From assembly GCA_049802875.1 (NCBI GenBank), contig JBARNH010000007.1, positions 106,611 through 170,610 of the forward strand: a DNA stretch of 64,000 bases, written 5' to 3'. How positions within the stretch are numbered: the stretch's first letter is position 1; each line of letters opens with the position of its first letter. This document shows, piece after piece, positions 24,354 through 32,437 of this stretch. The notes beneath the pieces were generated by a model. The model saw nothing but the letters and a program-made list of their open reading frames with translations, did no database searches and was not told the DNA's origin. The position numbers and the translations under genes are program-made. This DNA is from Lutacidiplasma sp049802875. GTDB lineage: Archaea; Thermoplasmatota; Thermoplasmata; Lutacidiplasmatales; UBA184.

Positions 24354-24728
24354 ATGAGTGACGTCAACCCCGCGATGGCCGCCGTGTTCCAAAGGTTCAT
24401 CGAGGCGTGGAATCTCCGCGATCCCGCGGAGCGTCGCCGAGTACTCGAAGAAACGTGCGCACCTGAGATCGAGATATCGAGCCCGTACGGTCACTATCGA
24501 GGTATCGACAAACAATTCGATGAAATCTCTCAGTTTCGAAAGCAGTTCCCTGAGGGTCATTGCGTCAGCCGGATCGTCTCTCAGCATCACGACTCCCTGC
24601 TGCAGGCGTGGACGACCACCTTTGGAGAGGTTCGCGCGCCACTGACGGGGATCGATTGCGTCCAGTTCAACGCCACGGGCCGCATCCTTCGGGTGCTCTC
24701 GTTCTCTCCGGTTGCCGCCCCTCGGTAA
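24354..24728 (+). CDS. SnoaL-like/NTF2-fold protein
   Basis: A 124-residue NTF2-superfamily protein. The pattern is VFQRFIEAWNLRDPAERRRVLEETCAPEIEI, then SPYGHYRGIDKQFDEISQFRK, and strands containing QAWTTTFG and GIDCVQFNATGRILRVLSF, as in SnoaL-like polyketide-cyclase-fold proteins. ATG 24354 lies 26-27 nt after the TATA-like CTTAAT. One of the three GTGCAA-N6-TTGCAC repeats is upstream. Function unknown; members are isomerases, hydratases or binding proteins. Confidence 0.82.
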   Translation: MSDVNPAMAAVFQRFIEAWNLRDPAERRRVLEETCAPEIEISSPYGHYRGIDKQFDEISQFRKQFPEGHCVSRIVSQHHDSLLQAWTTTFGEVRAPLTGIDCVQFNATGRILRVLSFSPVAAPR

Positions 24729-24955
24729 GGAACGCGTAGTTTGGATTTTCCGAACGGTAGTATGCGACGCCGCTCGACGCGCTGTTTCGGCTCAATTGAG
24801 TCCGAGGAGGGGACCGTTGAGGCGAGGCGGAGATCTCGAGGGGGCACTCGCGCTGGCTCCGACTGTCGAACGCCATTTTAGGCTCCGTCGCGGCTGATTG
24901 GTCTACCGCTTCAAGCCCGCACAAATCGCTATAACTACCTGCAGGCCCCCGGAGC

Positions 24956-25573
24956 ATGGCGCGTACGAGACGACCTCGAGTTGTCCTGCCGGAGGTTCCG
25001 GCGGGCGGCACTCGGGAAGTCTATCCGGTACCTCGCGTGTTTCGACCGGACAAGAGGAGTCCACCGGGCAGGTTTTCGCTGCTGAGCGTCTTTGTCGGCC
25101 TGGAGAAGACCGTCCCGTTCCGAAAGTACCCGGGAGACGATCGCGAGATTCTGAAGATCGCTCGGAGGACCTGGGCCCACATCGCGGACGGCCCGGGCTG
25201 GATGTACGTTGCCCCACCCAAGACCCCTCCGGAGATCCGAGCCGCGGGGTTTCGGATGGTGGAAACTACGAAAGATGTGATCGTGGTTTCCCGATCCCAT
25301 CTCGCCAACAGTCCGCGTATGGACGTCTACCTGGATGTGATCCATGAGTTCCTGCACATCCTCCAGAGGAAACAGGGGCGAGAGATCTGGCCGGACCGAA
25401 AGATCGCGTACGCTGATCGACCCACGGAGATCGAGGCGTACGCATTCGCCATTGCCGAGGCCCGGAGGTTGGGAGTGCCCGACAGTTACCTCCGAGAGTA
25501 CCTCCACGTGACGTGGATGAGAAAAGCCGAGTACCTGCGCCTCTTACGGAACGTGGGAGTGAGCGCGGCGTAA
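24956..25573 (+). CDS. Putative zinc metallopeptidase-like protein (HEFLH motif)
   Basis: A 205-residue protein with the zincin motif HEFLH in YLDVIHEFLHILQRKQGRE (about residues 126-145), followed by RPTEIEAYAFAIAEARRLGV. Glu in the EIEAYA segment, about 30 residues after the motif, is the likely third zinc ligand, as in gluzincin-like proteins. The N-terminus is basic and rich in Pro. Leaderless ATG 24956 follows a TATA-like CTATAACT at 25-26 nt. There is no signal peptide, so it acts inside the cell. Peptidase activity is inferred from the motif alone. Confidence 0.68.
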   Translation: MARTRRPRVVLPEVPAGGTREVYPVPRVFRPDKRSPPGRFSLLSVFVGLEKTVPFRKYPGDDREILKIARRTWAHIADGPGWMYVAPPKTPPEIRAAGFRMVETTKDVIVVSRSHLANSPRMDVYLDVIHEFLHILQRKQGREIWPDRKIAYADRPTEIEAYAFAIAEARRLGVPDSYLREYLHVTWMRKAEYLRLLRNVGVSAA

Positions 25574-25654
25574 TCGAGCCGAACGCAGAAAGAGCCCGTA
25601 CCGTCCACCTGGGCGCCATCGATGTAATCGTCTCAAACGTCACGTGTCGGAAGA

Positions 25655-26626
25655 ATGGGGCGAGAGAAGGTACTGGACTGGCTGCTCGAACCGGACCAGC
25701 CCTCGTGCCGATATCTGACGCTGACCCAAATTATGGGAAGAAAGGCGACCGACTCGGACGTCCGGGAGGCGAGGGCCCGCATTCCGAGGGTCGGATGGGT
25801 CGCCGACATACTGTCGCGCCGGGACCCGGGAGGTTGGTGGTTCCGCGACCGACATCCGATGTGGCCGAAGTACATTGCAACGAACTGGAACATGCTCGCG
25901 CTGTCCGACCTCGGCGCGACTCGCAAAATCCCCGAAGTGGAGGTGTCCTGCGAGTATTGGATGAAAAAGTCCCCGCTGAACGGAGGCGGTGTCGGCGGCA
26001 TGTCGAACGGGCACGGCCATCACTGCTATACCGGCAACATGATCCGCGCCCTGATCAAATTCGGATACGCCGACGACCCTCGGGTGCGCAAGGGGCTCGA
26101 CTGGCTGGTCCAGACCGCCCATCCTAAGGGGGGGTGGACCTGCTGGTCATTCGGCGATGGCCCCGCGAAGGGGCGAACGCTCGATGGCTGGGAGGGTCTG
26201 AGCGCCTTCGCCGCGTACCCGCGTTCGAAGTGGACTTCCGCGATGAAGGAGTGTGTAGAACGCGGAGCCGAGTTCTACCTCGAAAAAGAACTGCACAACC
26301 AAGGGCCGCGTCACGAGCCGTGGTATCGATTTCATTGGCCGGTCCATTACTTTTACGACCTTCTGGTCGGGCTCGACGTCGTGACCACCCTAGGGTGCGG
26401 GGACGACCCAAGACTCGCCTTCGCGTTGGATCACCTGAAAAAGAAACGAAGGGCCGACGGGCGGTGGAATCTCGACGCGGTTCACCCGGACGGTGGTCCG
26501 AGGTATGAGCAGTGGTTCAAGGACCATCCGAAGGATCGGCCACCCCCGCTCAGTTTCGAGCTGGCACGCCGACCGAGCAAAATGATCACGCTTCGGGCGC
26601 TCACCGTCCTTTCCCGGGTCAGTTAA
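25655..26626 (+). CDS. Terpenoid cyclase/prenyltransferase alpha-toroid-fold protein
   Basis: A 323-residue protein built of repeated helical pairs of the squalene-hopene cyclase/prenyltransferase toroid, for example VRKGLDWLVQTAHPKGGWTC and ALDHLKKKRRADGRWNLD, each with the GxW-type turn. It lacks the DxDD catalytic motif of squalene-hopene cyclases, so it is not a standard cyclase. Similar standalone toroid proteins in bacteria and archaea are of unknown role. A TATA-like TGTAATC lies about 26 nt upstream of the ATG. The preceding metallopeptidase-like gene is on the same strand, 81 bp away. Confidence 0.72.
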   Translation: MGREKVLDWLLEPDQPSCRYLTLTQIMGRKATDSDVREARARIPRVGWVADILSRRDPGGWWFRDRHPMWPKYIATNWNMLALSDLGATRKIPEVEVSCEYWMKKSPLNGGGVGGMSNGHGHHCYTGNMIRALIKFGYADDPRVRKGLDWLVQTAHPKGGWTCWSFGDGPAKGRTLDGWEGLSAFAAYPRSKWTSAMKECVERGAEFYLEKELHNQGPRHEPWYRFHWPVHYFYDLLVGLDVVTTLGCGDDPRLAFALDHLKKKRRADGRWNLDAVHPDGGPRYEQWFKDHPKDRPPPLSFELARRPSKMITLRALTVLSRVS

Positions 26627-26814
26627 GGGCGCCGTTGGCGTCCCTGTGCGATCGCTGGTTCAGCTAACGGCGATGAGGTCACACCCCCCGGGGTCTACTT
26701 CCCCGGTCAGAACGTCCTCGGCGGGATCGATCCGGCGAGAACTCCGGGATCGCACCAAGACCGCGAGCCGTGTGAGGCTATAGTCCGACCCGCCAATATT
26801 CGGGACGTCGTCGA

Positions 26815-27618
26815 ATGAGGAGTTGGACCGCGGACCGAGTGGCTGAGCTCGACGACGTCGATGCCCGCTATTCTCCGGCATTGACCAGGGTCGAGACGCC
26901 CGAGTACCTGCTGTTCGTCGTGCCGGACTCCTCCGCTTTCACCTGTGTCCGGCGATTTCAAGCGGATTCGGAGACCACAGATTCGACCATCGACGAGGTC
27001 CTCCATCGAGTCCGATCGCTCCGGGGAACGGGCATGCGGTGGGTCATCAACTCCAGGACACGGCCGGTCGATATCGCGAGCCGACTGCTTCGGCGAGGGT
27101 TCGCGCTCTCGGCCGCCGCGGAGATCCTCTATCATGATCTGGGCACGAAAACGGACCCGAGTCTGCCCTCCGCGGTAGCTGCAGGAGGGATCGCGGTCCG
27201 AGAAGCCTCCACAAGGGAAGAGGTAGAGGCGTTCGTTCGATTGGGCGGGCAGATCTTTCACGAGCCTCCGCCACCGGTCGAGTTCGTAGAGGAACTCAAG
27301 TCCCAAACTCACGAGGCCGTCGAGGCAACCGGCCACTCACCGCTGTTTCTAGTCCTTCAGGGGACGGTTCCTATCGGAAGAGGGGGACTCACGGTCACGG
27401 GCAGCGTGGGTCGACTGTGGACGTCGGGCGTGCTGGCACAGCATCGCGGGAAGGGCGCCTATCAGTTACTGACCCGGGAACGTTGTCGCGTCGCCCTGGA
27501 ACGGGGAGCCGAACTGGCGATCACTCACGCCGTCGTCGACACCTCGGGGAGGATTCTCAAGCGGCATGGGTTCCGATCGGCGGGTCCGTACGACTACTAC
27601 CGGATTCAGTGGGACTGA
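26815..27618 (+). CDS. GNAT-family N-acetyltransferase
   Basis: A 267-residue protein with a C-terminal GNAT domain. The acetyl-CoA-binding motif A is VLAQHRGKGAYQLLTRERC (a Q/RxxGxG/A pattern), followed by ITHAVVDTSGRILKRHGFRS, in which the RILKRHGF helix is the conserved motif B. The N-terminal half (about residues 1-115) is an additional alpha/beta region, perhaps a degenerate second GNAT fold. It has a TATA-like element near 26780. Acceptor substrate unknown. Confidence 0.83.
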   Translation: MRSWTADRVAELDDVDARYSPALTRVETPEYLLFVVPDSSAFTCVRRFQADSETTDSTIDEVLHRVRSLRGTGMRWVINSRTRPVDIASRLLRRGFALSAAAEILYHDLGTKTDPSLPSAVAAGGIAVREASTREEVEAFVRLGGQIFHEPPPPVEFVEELKSQTHEAVEATGHSPLFLVLQGTVPIGRGGLTVTGSVGRLWTSGVLAQHRGKGAYQLLTRERCRVALERGAELAITHAVVDTSGRILKRHGFRSAGPYDYYRIQWD

Positions 27619-27666
27619 TCCGCTGGATTGGCGGGCGAAGGGGACGGCACCGTCAGCGGTCCGATA

Positions 27667-29511
27667 CTACTCCCGCAGGTGATCGACCAAAAAGCGGCCG
27701 TTCGCCTTGAGGGCGAGGAGCTCGTTGGAGCGCCGGGTGAACCCATGCCCCTCGTCATCAAAGACCAGGTACTCCACCTTTCGGCCGGCCGCGCGTAGTT
27801 TTTCCACCATCTGATCCGACTCCGCCTTGTTCACCCGAGGATCGTTGGCTCCCTGGATGATCAACAGGTCGGCGCGAACCTGGTCGATGTACGTGATCGG
27901 AGAGCGTTCGCGAAGGAAGTCCGCCTCGGTGTCGGGGTTTCCGACCCACTGGTTCATGAAGCGGATCCAGGACGGCGGCACCGACCGAACGAACGTGAGC
28001 AAGTTCGATGGGCCGAAGACGTCGACACCGACCTTCCAGTAGTCGGCCAGGCGGGTGACGCAACTGAGGGTGGCGAATCCGCCAAAGCTCCCACCGTAGA
28101 CTCCGAGTCGAGTAGGATCGATCTCGGGCCGACCCCGCAACCAGTCGGCGGCCGCCTTGAGGTCCTGGAGTTCCCCTCCACCCCAGTCATGGTGGATTAG
28201 TTTCTGGTACGATTTGCCGTAGCCGGTCGATCCTCGAATGTTCGGGGCGAGGACCGCGATGCCTTCGGCGTTCAGCCACGCACGTAGGCTACCACTGAAG
28301 CCCCACTCCGGCCGTGACTGGGACTCCGGCCCTCCGTGGATATAGAGCACGCCGGGCATCCTACCTTTGGGCCGGCGCTTCGGAAGGTAGTAGAACGCGG
28401 GAATGTCCCGTCCGTCGAACGATTGGAAGCGCACCGCCTTGGGGGCCTTGAGCGGCCCGCCGGGTACGCCCCCCACCATACTCTCGGTGAGTTGGCTCCC
28501 CCGTCCGCCGTCCAGAGAGAAACGGAGGATCTCGGGTGGGCCGGTGCCAGTTTCCCAGTTTACCGCTGCCGCGCGGCCGTCGGGAGCGATCGCGAGGGGG
28601 CTGCCCCAAATCAAGTTGGCCCGACATCCGCGCGGGAGGGTGGAAATCCGGTAGAATCGGCCACCGACTCGACCCGCGTACAGCGTCGAGTATCCGTTCT
28701 CATTGACACTGTAGACCAACGTAGAGGACCGAGCTGAATAGACCACGTTCTCCACATCGCCGTCGGGCGCCGCCAGCACCTTTCGCCGTCCGGAGGATAG
28801 CTCGACGAGCTCGAGCTGCTTGAACTCTCGATCGAGGTCGGACCTCACGATAAGGTTCCGACCATCCTTCGTCCAGGCCTCGGCCATGACCCATGCCTCG
28901 CTCTCATGGGGCACGACCTCGACGGTCGTCCCCTTGGAAACGTCGTGCACGAACGACTGAATTCGGGTGTTCGAGCGGACGTTCAGGACCGAAAAGCGTC
29001 GGCCCGTCGGGTCCCAGGCTGCCTCGTACCACGACTGTCCCTCCGCGAGCGGCCGAATCGAGGTGCCTCGGGCGAGATCGCGCAGGACAATATCGACATC
29101 CGACGGGTTACGCCCGGTATCCGAGTACAGGAGCCGACGACCGGCAGCGTCGAAGCCACCCGGGCTGAGGAAGTGTCGCACCTTGCGATCCGCGGTGATA
29201 GCGAGGGGCTCCCCTCCCCCCGCGCCGATCCGATAAATCTGGCAGAATTCGTCCCCGTCCTCGTCGGCAGTAAACAGGATGGATCGACCGTCGGGCGACG
29301 GGGTGATGGTCCGGACGGACCGGTTAGTGAACGCCGTCAGCGGCTGGGCGAATCCTCTCTCCCCTCGCGGTCCAACGGACTGGTGCCAGAGGTTCGACTG
29401 GCCGGTAATGTCCGCTGTAAACACCAGTTCGTTCGAACTCAACCACGCGGTATCGCCGAATCGCCAATTCTGCGCGAACCGTTCGATGGGAGGCACCGCG
29501 AGTTTCGCCAT
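27667..29511 (-). CDS. Prolyl oligopeptidase family (S9) serine peptidase
   Basis: A 614-residue enzyme with an N-terminal seven-bladed propeller (about residues 30-370) and a C-terminal alpha/beta hydrolase domain. The catalytic triad is visible as Ser in GVYGGSFGGFA (about 471), Asp in IIQGANDPRVN (about 555) and His in DDEGHGF (about 586), as in acylaminoacyl peptidases. ATG 29511 (MAKLAVPPIERF) is preferred over earlier in-frame starts because the TATA-like GTATTCC near 29538 is 26-27 nt upstream. No signal peptide: cytoplasmic peptide degradation. Confidence 0.92.
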   Translation of the reverse strand: MAKLAVPPIERFAQNWRFGDTAWLSSNELVFTADITGQSNLWHQSVGPRGERGFAQPLTAFTNRSVRTITPSPDGRSILFTADEDGDEFCQIYRIGAGGGEPLAITADRKVRHFLSPGGFDAAGRRLLYSDTGRNPSDVDIVLRDLARGTSIRPLAEGQSWYEAAWDPTGRRFSVLNVRSNTRIQSFVHDVSKGTTVEVVPHESEAWVMAEAWTKDGRNLIVRSDLDREFKQLELVELSSGRRKVLAAPDGDVENVVYSARSSTLVYSVNENGYSTLYAGRVGGRFYRISTLPRGCRANLIWGSPLAIAPDGRAAAVNWETGTGPPEILRFSLDGGRGSQLTESMVGGVPGGPLKAPKAVRFQSFDGRDIPAFYYLPKRRPKGRMPGVLYIHGGPESQSRPEWGFSGSLRAWLNAEGIAVLAPNIRGSTGYGKSYQKLIHHDWGGGELQDLKAAADWLRGRPEIDPTRLGVYGGSFGGFATLSCVTRLADYWKVGVDVFGPSNLLTFVRSVPPSWIRFMNQWVGNPDTEADFLRERSPITYIDQVRADLLIIQGANDPRVNKAESDQMVEKLRAAGRKVEYLVFDDEGHGFTRRSNELLALKANGRFLVDHLRE

Positions 29512-29725
29512 CGAGCAGGGATTCATGACGGGTAGGAATACCTTGGCTTGGGCCGTCAACTTCGCGAACCGATCTGGGTGCGCCAACGCCGCGTGCGGGG
29601 GACTGGCGGTTGGGGGGGTGGGTTAAGGCCGCCCGCGCTCCGAGCCAGCGCGTTACTTGGGGGCTTGGGCATGCTCGTGGACGTTCAGATTGGAGACTAC
29701 TGGTTGGGCGAACGCCCCTGACCGC

Positions 29726-30134
29726 CTAAGGAGGGCTCCTCCGGATCAACAACTTTCCGCACCGAGGGCAAATTTGCGACTCGGTTTCGCCCCGGAACCC
29801 ACAGGTCGGGCAGAGAGTCCGGACATTGATCCCAGAGTGCGGGGCGGCACTGCGCTCAGTAGTCGGGTCACCGGGGGACGTTCCGCTTTCGGCAGCTCGT
29901 CGAGACGTCGAGTAAAGGACCCAAACGTGGATCCCCATACCAACGATCAATACCGAGAGAGCGACTTCGCTCCATTGCGGTAGATTCCAAGCAACGCCGG
30001 CCACGAGCCCCACTCCCCCCCACAATCAGGATGTGGTACGCGACCAGCGGCCCAACGTACCGCCGAATTCCGGAAAGTTCCACCGAGCGTTGAGGGGATG
30101 CGCGATCTGACCGAGCGCTCCCGTCGCTCGCCAC
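29726..30134 (-). pseudogene. Membrane protein with C-terminal zinc ribbon, frameshifted in a G7 run
   Basis: Two overlapping frames together make one plausible protein: RSVELSGIRRYVGPLVAYHILIVGG upstream, then GVGLVAGVAWNLPQ, a second hydrophobic helix and the zinc ribbon CPTCGFRGETES-CPRCGKLL. They are joined at a run of seven G on the coding strand (C at 30015-30021). Removing one G would fuse them cleanly. The first codon is uncertain (GTG 30134 or GTG 30083). Either a real inactivation, a phase-variable tract, or a sequencing error in a homopolymer. Confidence 0.55.
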
Positions 30135-30189
30135 ACCCAGGAATCCATTCGGGTGACTTGAAGGCGTGGTTCACCTTTGCGATGGACCG

Positions 30190-30783
30190 ATGAAGATCGT
30201 CGGGATCGGAGACTCGACCACCGCGGGCACCCCCGGGTTCTCGTCACCACTCGAGTCCCCGCCAACGGGCTCAGGAAATCCCGAGAGCCAGTACGCCTAC
30301 TGGATGACGCAGCTTCACCCCGAATGGACTGTCCTGAATCGCGGGGTCAACGGCGAAGACTCCGGCGAGATAATGGCCCGATTCCCGCGGGACGTCCTCG
30401 GGGAGCGACCCGATGTGGTGGTGATCCTCGCCGGCGTAAACGACGTCTACCGGGGACGATCCGCCGCCGCTGTCCGGTCGAATCTCTCGACGATGTACTC
30501 TCGCGCGCAGGCCGCCGGGATTCGGGTAGTCGCGGGGTCGATCCTGCCGTACAATTCGATGAGTCGGCGACAATCCGAGATGCTTCACGAGCTGACCCTC
30601 TGGATAGAGACGATCGCCCAGGACTCGGGCATCCTGTACTGCGACACGCACGCCTTCGCGGGCGACCCGCAGAACCCCAACCGTCTGTCCGGCTCTCCCG
30701 ATGGCCTGCATCCGGATGTGGACGGTTACCGACGGATGGGAGAAGGTCTCGTCCGAGCGATCGAGAGTCTAACCCAGCGATGA
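30190..30783 (+). CDS. SGNH/GDSL hydrolase
   Basis: A 197-residue hydrolase of the SGNH fold with all four blocks: block I GIGDSTTAG (Ser nucleophile), block II Gly in LNRGVNG, block III GVND and block V DGLHPDVDGY with the catalytic Asp and His. The start MKIVGIGDS at ATG 30190 is typical; an in-frame GTG at 30166 is not needed. Probably an esterase or a carbohydrate-modifying acyl hydrolase. No signal peptide. Confidence 0.9.
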   Translation: MKIVGIGDSTTAGTPGFSSPLESPPTGSGNPESQYAYWMTQLHPEWTVLNRGVNGEDSGEIMARFPRDVLGERPDVVVILAGVNDVYRGRSAAAVRSNLSTMYSRAQAAGIRVVAGSILPYNSMSRRQSEMLHELTLWIETIAQDSGILYCDTHAFAGDPQNPNRLSGSPDGLHPDVDGYRRMGEGLVRAIESLTQR

Positions 30784-30879
30784 CGCCGAGGGGCGCACCG
30801 CACGCTCCCCCCGTCGAGATCGACGGACCGGAGCCGAGTGGTCAATCGACGGTCGCGGAGCCGCTTGGCTGCTAACATT

Positions 30880-31893
30880 GTGAACCCGCAAGCCCATAAT
30901 GACGCACCGACCTTGGGGACGGCGGCGATCCCCGTGCGGATCATACGGGACCTCGACATCCAAGAGGCGCTGGAAGTTCCCAAGATCGTCGAGCGCATCG
31001 AAGCGGGGTACCTCGCCGATGCTCGTGGGGAAGTCGTACCGTTTCCCCGCACTCGATTCGATGCCAACGGCGTGTTCCTCGCATGGCAGGGAGCGGCGAT
31101 CCCGACCCAAGAACTGCTCGGCTTTCGCTCCTACGTGTACAACGCCGAAGGGTACGACCGCGGGGATCAGGTGGTGGTACTCTACGGGCATTCCACGATG
31201 GACGTGCGGGCGGTCTTCGTCGGCCGTCTCGTGGGGAACTTGCGCACGGGAGCCGCCCTGGCGGCGGCGATCCACCTGGCCGAGCCGCAGCTTCAGGAGG
31301 TCGGGATCATTGGAACGGGGAGTCAGGCACGGAACGCCCTTGCCTGCATCGCGTCGACGTCGCGACCGAGTCGAGTCATCGCTTGGAGCCCCAACCCGTC
31401 CCGACGAGAAGAGTTTCGCTCGTGGTCGAAGCAGGTTCTGGGTCTTCCGGTCGAGCTGGGTCGAGATCCCGCCGAGGTGATTCGAACCGTTCCCACGGTG
31501 GTCCTCGTGACGGCCGCCGAAACCACCGTCGTGACTCCCGAGATGGTCACGGACCCGAAGCTGTTCCTCAGTATCAGCGCCTACCGCAGACCCGAGATCG
31601 ACTCCTCCCTCCTCGACGCGGCCCTTCGAGTGTGGACGGACAGCGTCGCGCAAGCCAGTGGCGCGGGGACCTTGTTCGAGTCCACGGCTCGTCGAGCCAA
31701 GCTCCGGCCGCTCGGCGAGGGAATCGCCGACGGGTCGGCTCGCGACCCGACCTCCAATCGAATCATCATCAACACGGGGGCGGCCTGGGAGGAACTGGTC
31801 GTCGCCCAGATGATGTATGAACTCGCGGAGGCCCGGAACCTAGGCGTTTCCATTTCGATGCCCAAGGAGCGACCCGGCGCGGCCGTCTTCTAG
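30880..31893 (+). CDS. Ornithine cyclodeaminase/mu-crystallin family protein
   Basis: A 337-residue NAD(P)-dependent enzyme. The N-terminal half carries the family pattern EALEVPKIVERIEAGYLADARGEVVPFPR, then GFRSYVYNAEGYDRGDQVVVLY. The Rossmann part has VGIIGTGSQARNALACIAS and VVLVTAAETTVVTPEMV. Family members are ornithine cyclodeaminases, alanine dehydrogenases or ketimine reductases; the specific reaction cannot be assigned. GTG 30880 gives the usual family length. A GTG at 30838 is an alternative. No clear TATA box was seen, so the gene may be transcribed with the SGNH gene ending 96 bp upstream. Confidence 0.87.
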   Translation: MNPQAHNDAPTLGTAAIPVRIIRDLDIQEALEVPKIVERIEAGYLADARGEVVPFPRTRFDANGVFLAWQGAAIPTQELLGFRSYVYNAEGYDRGDQVVVLYGHSTMDVRAVFVGRLVGNLRTGAALAAAIHLAEPQLQEVGIIGTGSQARNALACIASTSRPSRVIAWSPNPSRREEFRSWSKQVLGLPVELGRDPAEVIRTVPTVVLVTAAETTVVTPEMVTDPKLFLSISAYRRPEIDSSLLDAALRVWTDSVAQASGAGTLFESTARRAKLRPLGEGIADGSARDPTSNRIIINTGAAWEELVVAQMMYELAEARNLGVSISMPKERPGAAVF

Positions 31894-32025
31894 GGGGAGC
31901 CATCCCGTCGCCGCCTCGCGCTTCCCGACCGCAGCTCTGGGCGAGCGACTCCCCCGAAGGTTCAGCGCCATCGGCACTCCCGGCTCGCTTTCCGGCCGGG
32001 GAACGCTCCGCACGCCAACGGGCCG

Positions 32026-32388
32026 CTACACGTCGACCATTTCAACGTGACTCTTGGGAAACCAACCCAGTCGACCTTGCGAGTCGCGACACCAGAACCA
32101 CCCGCCTTCGACATCCTCGGAGATCACCGACAGCTCTTCACCCACGGCGGGGTCGAGGGAGGTCGTGTCGTATTCGACCAGAACGCGGCCCGAACGACCT
32201 TCGATGCGCAGGATGCGGGAGGGGATCCAGCCTGCCTTCACGTCCTTCGTCGTGACCAATACGAAGGCGGGCCATTCATCAGAAGTTTCACCGACTTCGA
32301 CGTGATCTCCCGGGCGTACTCGCAACGGTGGGTAGACGATGGACTTGGAAGCGGGCAGGCGCCTCGAGACTCGGACAACCCGGTTCAT
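32026..32388 (-). CDS. Tandem SH3-like domain protein
   Basis: A 120-residue protein with two SH3-like modules: about residues 18-63 ending GWIPSRILRIEG and about 65-118 ending LGWFPKSHVEMVDV. The ALYDY-like and WFP/W-P signatures are recognisable in both. It begins 49 bp downstream of the adenylate-cyclase gene on the same strand and is probably in the same transcript. ATG 32388 is the closest start; the frame is open further upstream. SH3-like modules bind Pro-rich peptides or cell-wall material; here a protein partner is more likely. Confidence 0.7.
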   Translation of the reverse strand: MNRVVRVSRRLPASKSIVYPPLRVRPGDHVEVGETSDEWPAFVLVTTKDVKAGWIPSRILRIEGRSGRVLVEYDTTSLDPAVGEELSVISEDVEGGWFWCRDSQGRLGWFPKSHVEMVDV

Positions 32389-32437
32389 CGACTTGACGAA
32401 CGGAGTCGGCTCCAAATACGCCTCTCCGCGGACCCCA

